Assembly (NCBI GenBank): GCA_028683635.1
Contig: JAQUHL010000003.1
Location: forward strand, 8,869-22,578
Origin: Candidatus Cloacimonadota bacterium
GTDB lineage: Bacteria > Cloacimonadota > Cloacimonadia > Cloacimonadales > Cloacimonadaceae
Length of the DNA stretch: 13,710 nt
Direction of reading: 5' to 3'
Part shown: in pieces, positions 1 to 8,264 of the stretch
Layout: each line of letters begins with the position of its first letter
Numbering within the stretch: position 1 is the stretch's first letter
Position numbers and translations under genes: made by a program
The notes under the pieces: model-generated
The model's database searches: none
Told to the model about the DNA's origin: nothing
The model's input: only the letters and a program-made list of their open reading frames with translations

Positions 1-1
1 C

Positions 2-325
2 CTAAATTCTCTACCCAAAGATATGATAGAACATGCTTTGATGGATGGAGCGTATGGGATCAATCTGATCCGTTATATCGAAATTCCCTTATGTGGAAGA
101 GCGCTAAGCAACATATTCAGGATCATCTGGTCGGTTGGATGGTCTGCAATCATTGCGGCAGAGATGCTTGGAGTACAATCTGGCATGGGTTACAGATTAC
201 TTGATTTCAGGTATTTATTGAGGTATCGGGAGATGTTTATCTACATCGGCATTATTGGCCTAATTGGCATTGTTACAGATTACTTGCTGCTTGCCATGCT
301 TCAAAATAGAAAATCATTTACCTGA
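2..325 (+). CDS. ABC transporter permease, SsuC/TauC (NitT/TauT) type, C-terminal part
   Basis: This is the last 107 residues of an inner-membrane permease; the frame is open to the left edge, so the true start is outside the window. The visible part opens with an EAA-loop-like stretch (E10, then G16 and a Pro about 14 residues later: EHALMDGAYG...IPL), the cytoplasmic site that docks with the ABC ATPase. Next comes a membrane segment containing WSAIIAAEMLG, a loop with SGMGYRLLDF, and a last hydrophobic segment (about residues 77-100) ending in a short basic tail. The AEMLG...SGMGY pattern is typical of permeases for sulfonate, taurine, nitrate or pyrimidine-precursor uptake. The substrate cannot be read from this fragment. 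The gene ends four bases before the stop of the convergent cyclase gene, and I see no hairpin terminator between them. The Met at base 23 lies inside the EAA loop and is not the start. Confidence 0.88.
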   Translation, partial: LNSLPKDMIEHALMDGAYGINLIRYIEIPLCGRALSNIFRIIWSVGWSAIIAAEMLGVQSGMGYRLLDFRYLLRYREMFIYIGIIGLIGIVTDYLLLAMLQNRKSFT

Positions 326-329
326 GGTC

Positions 330-2582
330 TTATGGGTTATCCGGGGTATTGCACTTATTCTGGATATCCATACTATCGGGATTTTTATCGGTATGGTGGC
401 GAATCCCATCCCAGTTATCCCACTCAATGCTATCAAGCTCAGCTTTCATTACCTGAATAGTCTGATCTTCGGGAAGGATTATCTCTGCCTCCAGTAACAA
501 ACGATGGGCTTCTTCAGGCTGAATATTCTGAATTGCGATAAGAGCTTTCTCATATTTGTCTATCCCCCTTCTGAGTGGAGAATCCAAAGGTACATTTGTT
601 TGAAGATCGATCACTTCATAGATATCGCAGGGAAGATCTCTGCCTTTGACACTGACTCTATCCAAAGCCCGGCAAAATATTTCGTCTTTAACCAGAGTAT
701 AGGTGTCATCATCGATAATGATTCTGGAATGGTAATATTTGTTAAGCCCTTCCAAGCGAGAGGCCAGGTTCATCTTATCCCCGATTGCCGTGTAGTTGAA
801 GATGACATCGGAACCCATGTTACCCACCATTAAACAGCCAGTAGCCAATCCCACATTTGCCTTGAAATCTCCAAAATGTACATCGTTTTTATACTCCGAG
901 CGGATTTTTTCCACGACCTGAGCCACTTCTATAGCTGCTTTACAGGCATCGACAGCAAAGCTTGACCGGGCAATGGGAACATTGAACAAAGCAACTATGG
1001 CATCACCGATATATTTGTCCAGCATACCTTTGTGCTTGAGTATAACGCTTGTAGCCTGATTGAAATAGTAATGTAAAAAGGAGATTATCTCTTGGGGAGA
1101 ACATATTTCACACAAAGTAGTGAAACCCCGGATATCGGCAAAAAGAACCGTGGCAGTTTCTGAGGAACCGCTAATCTTCAAACCTTCGGGATCGTTGATA
1201 ACCTGATTCACCACATCCTTGGCGACATAATGTTCAAAAGCATTTTTAATTCTTTTCTTCTCTTTAAGTTGTTGGCTATATTGCACGTAGCTAAAACTTA
1301 GAAAGCCCAAAACCCATGGGACAACAATCTCCATGTAATCCATCGTGCAAGATAGAAGAGTATAGAAGAGAACAAAACTTATCCCGATTACAAGCAGAGT
1401 TCCAAGGAAGATAAACAAGGATTTGATCAAATTCAGTCTGGATATCAGAAACAAATAGAGGAACAGAAGGCTTAGGATCAGGATCCTCTGGTGCCAAAGA
1501 CCCGCACTGAAAACATAATCCTGGTTGATCAGATTAGCAATGAAAGTAGCATGAAGTTCCACTCCTGGATAGTTTCTATAAAGGGGCGTTACCTTCTGGT
1601 CATAAAGCCCGGCGGCAGAGGTACCTACCAGGATTATTTTCCCTTCGTAATACTCTGTGGGAATGAGTCCGGTAAGTACATCCGAGAAGGAGATACGGCG
1701 GAAGGATTGGTCCTGATCGTAATATTTGAAGAGATATCGTCCATTCTGATCCAGTGGCAGTTTTCGTATCAGTTCGGATCCGGAAAACAGATACAAGCTA
1801 TTTTTATCTGTCTCGAGCTTATCAATATGGAGAAGATCGAGCATCATCTGGAAACTGAAATTCACATACTTCTTGCCCTGATACTCAAAGAATAAGGGAT
1901 ATTCATATACAACCCCGATTTCATCTGAGTTTATGTGAGCAAAACCCACTCCATAAGCAGATTCTGCCAACAGAGGTATGGGAGGAACAGGGTTTAACAC
2001 CTTCTCTGGTTTGGGATAATCAAGCTCCCAAGAGGTGATCGTGGAAGGCAGTGCCTTGGGAACAAGATCAAAATCCGTATAGAACATCCCCAGAAACACG
2101 TTTCCTGCCTGCTGGATGGACTTTGATAACTGGGCATCGGTACTCATAGCAGCGAAAAAAGGCTCGGTGTCGGATAAGTTATCCATCTCCTCCATTTTCG
2201 CTTTGAGCCTTTCTCTGGCAAAGAGGGAGAAGCTATCGCTCTCTGCAAAAAAAACATCAAACCCAATTGCCAATGGCTCTCCTGCAGCAAGAGAATCAAC
2301 CAAATCTGCAAAGTAGATCGAATGCCATGTGGAAAACTGCCCCAAACTGCCTAAACTCTTCTCATCTATATCTACTACAACAACATCTTCTGTTATCAGT
2401 ACATCCGGAGACAACACATGGTTCAAAAGCAATACAAGATCATATATCCTCCGGTTTTGGGTCTTATGAAGTTGCGCAGTAACAGGAAGATTACGAAAAA
2501 TATATGTGGCAAATCCCGCGCCCAATACTATTATCAGTATTAACAGGATTTGCTTGAATTTGTTTACCCTTGCTTTGGACAC
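330..2582 (-). CDS. CHASE2-domain class III adenylate/guanylate cyclase
   Basis: Membrane-bound sensor enzyme of 750 residues, predicted to make a cyclic nucleotide, most likely cAMP. An N-terminal membrane segment (about 11-29) leads to an extracytoplasmic CHASE2 domain (about 40-360) with typical blocks: VVVVDIDEKSLG, GFDVFFAE, GKIILVGTSAAG and PGVELHATFIANLI. Three membrane helices follow (about 367-384, 388-410, 418-435), then a short linker and the cyclase domain (about 475-655). Metal-binding D483 (FADIRGFT) and D527 (YIGDAIVALF) are present, as are K523 and D602 (AIGD), the pair usually linked to ATP preference. N605 and R609 (NLASRLE) complete the catalytic set, so the enzyme looks active. 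A helical, possibly TPR-like tail (about 670-720) and a polar end follow. The start is GTG, chosen because GAGG lies six bases upstream and no ATG is nearby. It is the last gene of the operon, 69 bases after the FecR gene. CHASE2 ligands are unknown. Confidence 0.93.
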   Translation of the reverse strand: MSKARVNKFKQILLILIIVLGAGFATYIFRNLPVTAQLHKTQNRRIYDLVLLLNHVLSPDVLITEDVVVVDIDEKSLGSLGQFSTWHSIYFADLVDSLAAGEPLAIGFDVFFAESDSFSLFARERLKAKMEEMDNLSDTEPFFAAMSTDAQLSKSIQQAGNVFLGMFYTDFDLVPKALPSTITSWELDYPKPEKVLNPVPPIPLLAESAYGVGFAHINSDEIGVVYEYPLFFEYQGKKYVNFSFQMMLDLLHIDKLETDKNSLYLFSGSELIRKLPLDQNGRYLFKYYDQDQSFRRISFSDVLTGLIPTEYYEGKIILVGTSAAGLYDQKVTPLYRNYPGVELHATFIANLINQDYVFSAGLWHQRILILSLLFLYLFLISRLNLIKSLFIFLGTLLVIGISFVLFYTLLSCTMDYMEIVVPWVLGFLSFSYVQYSQQLKEKKRIKNAFEHYVAKDVVNQVINDPEGLKISGSSETATVLFADIRGFTTLCEICSPQEIISFLHYYFNQATSVILKHKGMLDKYIGDAIVALFNVPIARSSFAVDACKAAIEVAQVVEKIRSEYKNDVHFGDFKANVGLATGCLMVGNMGSDVIFNYTAIGDKMNLASRLEGLNKYYHSRIIIDDDTYTLVKDEIFCRALDRVSVKGRDLPCDIYEVIDLQTNVPLDSPLRRGIDKYEKALIAIQNIQPEEAHRLLLEAEIILPEDQTIQVMKAELDSIEWDNWDGIRHHTDKNPDSMDIQNKCNTPDNP

Positions 2583-2651
2583 AATCCACCTCTAATCTGG
2601 TATAACCAGGTTTATCGGCGAAGGCAGCAGTATGATCAATTCTCCGGGTTG

Positions 2652-3317
2652 CTACTCAATTGGTAGCATTTCGACAAAGGTGCTCTGTGGAAAATCCTTC
2701 TTTAGCACATCGATATACTTCTTCATTTGCGCACTATCTTTTTGCTCTTCGGAAATGAGGATAAGATAGACGATGGCCATCTCAGCATCTTTATGCAAGG
2801 GCCCTTGCTCAATGACTGTTTTAAAGAGCGGGATCGCCTCAGAAAGTTTGTGTTGTTCATATAAGGCAATCACATCGAAGACGCTCACCATGGGATCTGC
2901 ATCCCAATAAAGTTCGCTTTCACTTTTTAGCTCTACCTCATCCCGGCGAATACCTGCTACTTCGGCACGGTTTTTCTGTTGCAAACCCATTTTTTGGGCT
3001 TTGTCTTTGATCTGGGTTGTCCAGCCGCGTTTTTCATGAGCAAGGTCATATAGGGATTTGATACTCATTTCCCGGCTGGCATCGAGCTTGGTGATGGTAT
3101 TGTCCTTCCAGATAATCTCCACATTGGAATTACTTCCAGTGCGGATCACACCATTCATTTCGAGTTCAGAATTGATTTTGGGTATTGTCCAGCCAGCATT
3201 GGGATTGATTCTATAGTGAACATCACCAAATATGAAACGAATTTTCCCTGCTGGTTCTGCACCGAGAATACCCAGCATAATCAGACCAAAGACCAGGGTA
3301 ACATATAGCTTTTTCAT
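2652..3317 (-). CDS. Exported FecR-domain protein with C-terminal TPR-like region
   Basis: This 221-residue protein has a Sec signal peptide (KK at 2-3, hydrophobic core to about 18, likely cleavage after LGA at 20). A FecR-type beta-rich domain follows at about 23-95: GKIRFIFGDV, then an N-G-V-I-R-T-G turn at 55-61, then IIWKDNTITKLD. After a charged linker comes VAGIRRDE (120-127), which matches the late FecR-family motif usually read as A-V-R-G-T. The tail (about 143-215) looks like TPR helices (ALYEQHKLSEAIPLFKTVIEQ). FecR domains are extracytoplasmic; here there is no membrane anchor after the signal peptide and no sigma or anti-sigma partner, so a classic FecR/FecI circuit is not supported. 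The ATG is one base after the upstream stop, and its AGGAG site lies inside the upstream gene's last codons, so translation is probably coupled. FecR-like proteins next to CHASE2 cyclases are a recurrent pairing in bacteria, to my knowledge. Confidence 0.87.
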   Translation of the reverse strand: MKKLYVTLVFGLIMLGILGAEPAGKIRFIFGDVHYRINPNAGWTIPKINSELEMNGVIRTGSNSNVEIIWKDNTITKLDASREMSIKSLYDLAHEKRGWTTQIKDKAQKMGLQQKNRAEVAGIRRDEVELKSESELYWDADPMVSVFDVIALYEQHKLSEAIPLFKTVIEQGPLHKDAEMAIVYLILISEEQKDSAQMKKYIDVLKKDFPQSTFVEMLPIE

Positions 3318-3318
3318 G

Positions 3319-6300
3319 TTATTCTCCTGTGTTCATCAAAGCAGAATAGACAGATGGATTAAGCCTCCTCAGCACGGCCCTATCCTGAATTTGATTGAAA
3401 TAATCCCTCGCTTTTTCGAGATTTCCTGCCCGGTATTCGAGCAAGCAGAGATTGCGATGGATGTTATCGAGCTGCAGGTTTTGCGATAACGCTGAAAGAT
3501 ATAACTTTCTGGCGGCATCGTATTTTTCCTGCATAAGATATAGATTTGCGAGGTTAGTGTTGGCAGTGAAGTTATCTGCCTGAATCTTAAGAACGTCTTT
3601 CCAGAGGTTTTCAGCGACCACGGTTTTACCCTGCTCAACTGCCCAAAGAGCATACAGATTCTTGATCTTGAGATTTTCTGGATATCTTCTGATGCTTTCC
3701 TGATACTGCTCTTCTAAAGCTATCTGGCTCAAAAGCAGTAAGTTCTTCACATCTTCCTGATACATAGCCAAAGCCTCTGAAACCTTCTGGAAGTTTTCTG
3801 TGGCTATGATTTGGCTGAATGTTACAGCAGGGTAGGTTTCATGTGCCCTGCTAAAGACAATCATATCCGGAAGTTTCCCCTTTTCCACGATGGAATCATA
3901 GCGTTGAATTCCGGAGAGCCAGCTTTTGTTGAAGCTTTCCTTTCCAAGCAAGGTAGTTTCCATCGGCAACCACAAGGTATTGAAACGATTGATGAAATGT
4001 TTGATATCAAAACCAAGATTTATCAGATCATCTGCACTCATGGCCACATCTACAGCCAGCATTACATGCCCTGGGATATCGATAAGTGCTGTGTTCAATC
4101 CTATAACTGAATATGAAGCAGCCAGCAGGGTTAGCAGATCATCACAATCCCCCTGTTTTCGGGATAGTGTTTGGAAGGGGAACTGCACATAATCAAATTC
4201 GACCGTCCCGGCATCACTGTAGATTGGATCTGATACATACTTGATCCCATTTGAAGAATAGAAATCATAGACCTTTATGGCTGAAGCCATCATCCTCGGT
4301 AAATTAGAGGCAGTGCTTTTTTCGTAGTGATTGAGGATTGAAGTGACAAAATTTCGGAGCTGCTCGTCTCCAGGATTGATGAAGCAGGCAAATTGTTTAC
4401 GGTCGTTCCAGTTCATCGCTCCGTTTTGAAGCGCCCGGATGGATTTACTCTGCCGGGCCGTATAGGGTTCGTCCAGTACATAAGTAATCCTGATTTCTGC
4501 AGCAAGGGTTTGCTCAGTATCGCGGCAGATGCTCAGGATTTCCGGTGTAATTGGCACAATCAAATCCACCTGTTTGGATTCATTGGCGAGTATGGAAGGA
4601 ATCGTCAGCTCATAATCCCGCAAAGTAATCTTTGGAATCCTTAAGCTAAGATTGATGTTTTGCACCGGTACAGCCTTGGTGTTGAATATTGTAACATAAC
4701 CTATCGGTTGATTGGCATAGGCTTGCTGTAAAGTAGGAAACAAGGTGTCGAAATGAACTTCGGCGATTTCGAGAGGAGGACGGCTCTCGTTATATTTATC
4801 TCTGGCGATCACTACCTCATCGTAGATGCTGATAATGGTTTCATCCTCGGGATCGAGGTTTTTGGCGATATTGATCTCTCTGAAAGCATCATCGAACCTG
4901 CTCATTCTCATCAGCAGACGGCTATATTCGATTCTGAAATCAATTGACTCATAGCCCAGAGTAGCACTGCCGCTAATAGCATCCATAACTTCCAGTGCAT
5001 CAGCCAGTTTATCCATTATGACCAGGAGCCTGGCATATTGGAACCCGATCGTGAAATCCTGGGGCGAAAGTTTATGGGCCTTCAGGAAATATCGTTCCGC
5101 ATCGTTAGGCTTGCGAAACTCTTGGTAAACAGTGGCAATCAGGAAGTTATATTCTGCATCCTCGCTTTTAGTTGCCAGGGCATTTTCCAGATGATGCACC
5201 GCTCTGTCGTACATGCCTTTCCCTCGATAGGCAGTACCCATCAAGGCAGATACCTTATCCAGAGGCTCATGGGGATAGGTAGTTTCCATTCTTTCCAATT
5301 GCTTGATTGCGTCATCATATTGTTTGAGTTCGATAAGAATACTCGCTATCCGTAACTGAGTATAAAAGCTTGGTTCAAAAGCCATTAGCGAGCGAAATGC
5401 ATCCAGCGCTTCCTGGTAACGGTTAGTTACCTCATAGGAATCTGCAAGATATTCCAGGACTTCGACATCTCCAGGATTGTTACCTAAAAAGCTTTTTGCC
5501 AGATTTATCAGGGAAAGGTATTCCTTATTCAGATAGTAAAGGGTGATGAGCTGTTTTTGGTTAAAGGCATTGTTCTGGTCTTTCTGGGCTTGAAGATGCT
5601 TGATGCCATCGGCATAAGCTCCTGAGATCTTGTAGATATTGATTTCTTCCGCAAGGATGCTGCCCTGATCATTGCTATAGCGTCGGGCAGCATTGAGGAT
5701 AAGAAGCGCTTTTTCATATTCCTGCTGACGGGTATAATACATGGCTTCATCCATATAGCAATTTGCCATATCAGTAGCAATTATCTCCGAAGGCATCTTG
5801 GCAAACGCTTTCTGGAAATGGCTCATAGCCAATAGATAATTACCGCTCTGATGCAGAAAACGGGCATAGGAATAGTCATCAATAATCTCTTCACTCAAGG
5901 GTCCGCGTTTACGATCTTCAGAAAAAGTAGCTATCTGGTAGGATATTGCACTTTTTTGAGGAGTATGAACCACAAAGCGAGGTTCATTCACACTATGATA
6001 AATTGTATCGTTACCCGCAAGCTCATAGATTGTCCACTCCCGAATACCGGCATTAGGAGTCCACCTAAGCTCAAATCTCCGGTCATTATTGACCAGACTC
6101 TGGATGTTTTGAACCTGGCTGGGAGGATAGAAGAAATCGAGATATCGTGTTTTGTTCAGTTTACTGTCTGAAATCAGCAGTTGGTTTTTCCCTGGTATAT
6201 AACGGATTGCCGAAATATTGGCAAAATAGGGAAAGACACCCTTGGAGTTTATGCTCAAATACTTGTTTTCAAGAACGTTCCCATGGTAAACATGGAGGTT

Positions 6301-7905
6301 TTGCTTTTGTTTTTCAACATATCCTATCCGGCCATCGAAGAGGAGATCAAAACTCACAATATTTGCACCGTTCACGAGTAATTTGCGCTGTTTGGGATTT
6401 GACAGACTGTGTGCATAGATACTGGTATTCCCCATCAGTACGTATAGCGAATCGGAACATATTTTAAGCTCTTTTGGTCCGGTCAGATCACTTTTCAAAT
6501 CGATGTTTTCCCTGAACATACCAGATTCCAGCCAAATCACAATCCGCTTGTTTTTGTTATCAGCAACATAGACAAGCCCATTCGGCTGGATCGCAATGGA
6601 TGTTGGGGAATTGAGCTCTCCGCTTCTACTTCCCTTTTCCCCAAAACTGGAGATGAATTCACCCGTCAGTCCATCAAATATGTAAATGCAATTCCCAGGA
6701 GTATCAACCACATAAAGCCGGTTGGAGTATACTGCCAAAGCATTGAATGATTTCACTTTCTCTCGTTTGAGGTTCTTGGCATCTATAGAGAACAGAACTT
6801 TTCCCGATGCTCCCTTACAAACAATGTGCCTCATGTTTGATGGAAACTTGCCCTTGTTGGCAATCCCATCATAGATATAGTATTGCAGAGTATCAGCATT
6901 GACGAAATCCACAAAGCCCAGTTCAGAACTGTCCGATATAAATGGTCTGATCCCCAAAGCCGGGGTTGCAAGAACCTGCGGTAGGTGGTACTGGTCTTCT
7001 TCAAAAAGCTGGATAACTGGATGTTTGGGATCAAGGATCGCAAATCTGGTTAAGTTTGGGTGGTTAAAAACTTGAAGTTGGATTGGATTGGCGAATCTTC
7101 CTGCATAGAGCCTGGTTCCCTGGGATCCAAATTTGGATTCGGGGATTTCATCACCTTTATCATTGATCATGGTGATGATAGCGGTCTCCTTTTTACGATC
7201 TGGTTTATTGTTCAGAAGCAGAATCTCACCGTGGCTACTGATTCCGATATCTACCAATTTATCCCGGACAGGATCAACATGATTGATGTATGCGGACCCC
7301 TCCGGTTTCAGATTTTGGTCATACACACAAAGCTGATATCTTTTCTCTACAGTTTGGAGAAGACGTAATTTCTGATCCTGCCCGATGGTCAGCGCTATTC
7401 CCTTTTCAATGGGAATTGAGGAGCGAAACATCCCTTCGTTTGTAAATGATAGTATCTCCTTCCTTCCTGTATCCAACACATAAAGATAACCCATCTGGTT
7501 GACTACCAGGGAAATGGCTTTCTTAAACGACGCCTCGGCAGCTCCTGAAGGCTGAATCTTATGCGAGAACTCCCCATTTTTCAGGTATACTAAGATGCTT
7601 TTGGTGGCAGAATCCAGAATGTAGAGCTGTTTATCATCACTCGTAATTGATGAAGGCTTGGTTTTGGGGTTCCACCCAATAAAGGTAATATCTTTGAACT
7701 TCCGGTTTTGCAGGTCCCAGATCTTGATATTCTTCGTGGTCTGGCAATAGATATATAGATGTGAATCGTCCAAATGGATCAGCAAAGGTTTGAAAACCGC
7801 CTTGCTCTCTCTGGCATCCGGGAGCATATACAAGGGCTTCGGAACGGCATACAAACAAACCGAACAAGACAGTATAAACAGAGCAAGGAACAATATCCTT
7901 TTCAT
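3319..7905 (-). CDS. Very large exported beta-propeller / Fn3 / TPR / transglutaminase-like protein
   Basis: I know no gene name for this 1528-residue protein. A signal peptide (1-20, MKRILFLALF..., probable cut after CLYA) sends it across the inner membrane. Domains in order: NHL/six-bladed-propeller-like repeats (about 40-590; the clearest is LNSPTSIAIQPNGLVYVADN, near 431-450); an Fn3-like module (about 594-675); TPR arrays (about 680-1040); a beta-sandwich (about 1045-1160); a transglutaminase-like domain (about 1170-1350); and C-terminal TPRs (about 1390-1520). The transglutaminase-like part has a candidate Cys-His-acid set: C1254 in GDCDDL, H1280 in PGHVML and E1316 in LPMETT. It could be a protease, a cross-linker or an inactive binding fold. 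Start choice: a TTG at 7920 and an ATG at 7917 are also in frame, but GGAGG overlaps that ATG and sits five bases before the ATG at 7905, which begins the signal peptide. First gene of the operon. Confidence 0.85.
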   Translation of the reverse strand: MKRILFLALFILSCSVCLYAVPKPLYMLPDARESKAVFKPLLIHLDDSHLYIYCQTTKNIKIWDLQNRKFKDITFIGWNPKTKPSSITSDDKQLYILDSATKSILVYLKNGEFSHKIQPSGAAEASFKKAISLVVNQMGYLYVLDTGRKEILSFTNEGMFRSSIPIEKGIALTIGQDQKLRLLQTVEKRYQLCVYDQNLKPEGSAYINHVDPVRDKLVDIGISSHGEILLLNNKPDRKKETAIITMINDKGDEIPESKFGSQGTRLYAGRFANPIQLQVFNHPNLTRFAILDPKHPVIQLFEEDQYHLPQVLATPALGIRPFISDSSELGFVDFVNADTLQYYIYDGIANKGKFPSNMRHIVCKGASGKVLFSIDAKNLKREKVKSFNALAVYSNRLYVVDTPGNCIYIFDGLTGEFISSFGEKGSRSGELNSPTSIAIQPNGLVYVADNKNKRIVIWLESGMFRENIDLKSDLTGPKELKICSDSLYVLMGNTSIYAHSLSNPKQRKLLVNGANIVSFDLLFDGRIGYVEKQKQNLHVYHGNVLENKYLSINSKGVFPYFANISAIRYIPGKNQLLISDSKLNKTRYLDFFYPPSQVQNIQSLVNNDRRFELRWTPNAGIREWTIYELAGNDTIYHSVNEPRFVVHTPQKSAISYQIATFSEDRKRGPLSEEIIDDYSYARFLHQSGNYLLAMSHFQKAFAKMPSEIIATDMANCYMDEAMYYTRQQEYEKALLILNAARRYSNDQGSILAEEINIYKISGAYADGIKHLQAQKDQNNAFNQKQLITLYYLNKEYLSLINLAKSFLGNNPGDVEVLEYLADSYEVTNRYQEALDAFRSLMAFEPSFYTQLRIASILIELKQYDDAIKQLERMETTYPHEPLDKVSALMGTAYRGKGMYDRAVHHLENALATKSEDAEYNFLIATVYQEFRKPNDAERYFLKAHKLSPQDFTIGFQYARLLVIMDKLADALEVMDAISGSATLGYESIDFRIEYSRLLMRMSRFDDAFREINIAKNLDPEDETIISIYDEVVIARDKYNESRPPLEIAEVHFDTLFPTLQQAYANQPIGYVTIFNTKAVPVQNINLSLRIPKITLRDYELTIPSILANESKQVDLIVPITPEILSICRDTEQTLAAEIRITYVLDEPYTARQSKSIRALQNGAMNWNDRKQFACFINPGDEQLRNFVTSILNHYEKSTASNLPRMMASAIKVYDFYSSNGIKYVSDPIYSDAGTVEFDYVQFPFQTLSRKQGDCDDLLTLLAASYSVIGLNTALIDIPGHVMLAVDVAMSADDLINLGFDIKHFINRFNTLWLPMETTLLGKESFNKSWLSGIQRYDSIVEKGKLPDMIVFSRAHETYPAVTFSQIIATENFQKVSEALAMYQEDVKNLLLLSQIALEEQYQESIRRYPENLKIKNLYALWAVEQGKTVVAENLWKDVLKIQADNFTANTNLANLYLMQEKYDAARKLYLSALSQNLQLDNIHRNLCLLEYRAGNLEKARDYFNQIQDRAVLRRLNPSVYSALMNTGE

Positions 7906-7935
7906 TTTTTCCTCCATCAAGTCTGCATGGATACA

Positions 7936-7964
7936 TAAGCTATCAAACCAGAGATTTGTGTCAA
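7936..7964 (-). promoter_or_regulatory. Candidate sigma-70-type promoter for the propeller/FecR/cyclase operon
   Basis: On the minus strand a perfect TTGACA lies at 7964-7959. About 16-18 bases downstream the sequence reads TAGCTTAT, giving only weak -10 candidates. The site is about 55 bases upstream of the chosen ATG and just after the secDF terminator, which is where a promoter is needed. The -35 is seen directly; the -10 assignment is weak. Confidence 0.35.
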
Positions 7965-8125
7965 GCAGAATCTTGCAGAAGTGAAAATTTTCATAATCTT
8001 AGAAGGATACTCATTCCAACAGAAAGACCGTTGCACATCACAGCTCATCGAAAAACGGACTCCCAAATATGCTTGTTGTGAGGCTTATTTTTGTAAATCA
8101 TTTTCGCCCACCACCCTAAAAGGAA

Positions 8126-8156
8126 TAGGGCTCGCCCTACAACCCATTATTAATGG
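8126..8156. repeat. Two adjacent small inverted repeats in the intergenic region
   Basis: TAGGG-CTCG-CCCTA (8126-8139) can form a five-pair hairpin. CCATTA-T-TAATGG (8144-8156) is a near-perfect palindrome. They sit together in the 7906-8264 gap, where no coding signal is convincing. They could be part of a dispersed repeat (REP/MITE-like) or chance. Neither has a U-tract typical of a terminator. Confidence 0.35.
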
Positions 8157-8217
8157 TCTTTAGTATCGTGTTTGGTTTGTAATGACATGATCCCCTGCCC
8201 AGATCTCTTCAAATCAA

Positions 8218-8245
8218 AAAAGCCGCCTGCTAACAGGCGGCTTTT
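8218..8245 (-). terminator. Rho-independent terminator of secDF
   Basis: A 12-pair stem (arms 8218-8229 and 8234-8245, GC-rich core GCCGCCTG/CAGGCGGC) closes on a four-base loop. Read on the minus strand, a run of T follows the stem (TTTTTTGATTT). It lies about 20 bases after the secF stop and separates secDF from the propeller operon, which is read in the same direction. The arms are flanked by A and T on both sides, so weak bidirectional activity is possible. Confidence 0.9.
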
Positions 8246-8264
8246 CAGATATTAGTTCACTATA

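Larger units (their letters stand above)
7906..8217. other. Intergenic region between secF and the propeller-protein gene
   Basis: About 310 bases without a convincing gene. It holds the ribosome site of the propeller gene (GGAGG, 7910-7915 region, minus strand), the candidate promoter near 7936-7964 and the two inverted repeats near 8126-8156. The only open frame of note (plus strand, 7981-8163, 60 codons) has no ribosome site, no recognisable family and a low-complexity feel. The long leader-sized space could carry regulation, but I see no riboswitch pattern. Confidence 0.6.

Noticed and set aside
2597..2609. Small inverted repeat CTGGT-ATA-ACCAG upstream of the cyclase gene
   Set aside because: Only five pairs with a three-base loop and no T-run; too weak to call an operator or terminator.
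2652..3317. Classic FecR anti-sigma regulator of iron uptake
   Set aside because: It has a cleavable signal peptide instead of a cytoplasmic anti-sigma domain, and there is no sigma factor or TonB receptor gene nearby.
7846..7905. Lipoprotein signal in the large exported protein (Cys within ILSC / SVC)
   Set aside because: The residues before the Cys do not fit a good lipobox; cleavage after CLYA by signal peptidase I fits better, though a lipoprotein cannot be excluded.
7981..8163. 60-codon plus-strand open frame in the intergenic region
   Set aside because: No ribosome site, no recognisable family, overlaps the inverted repeats; most likely non-coding.
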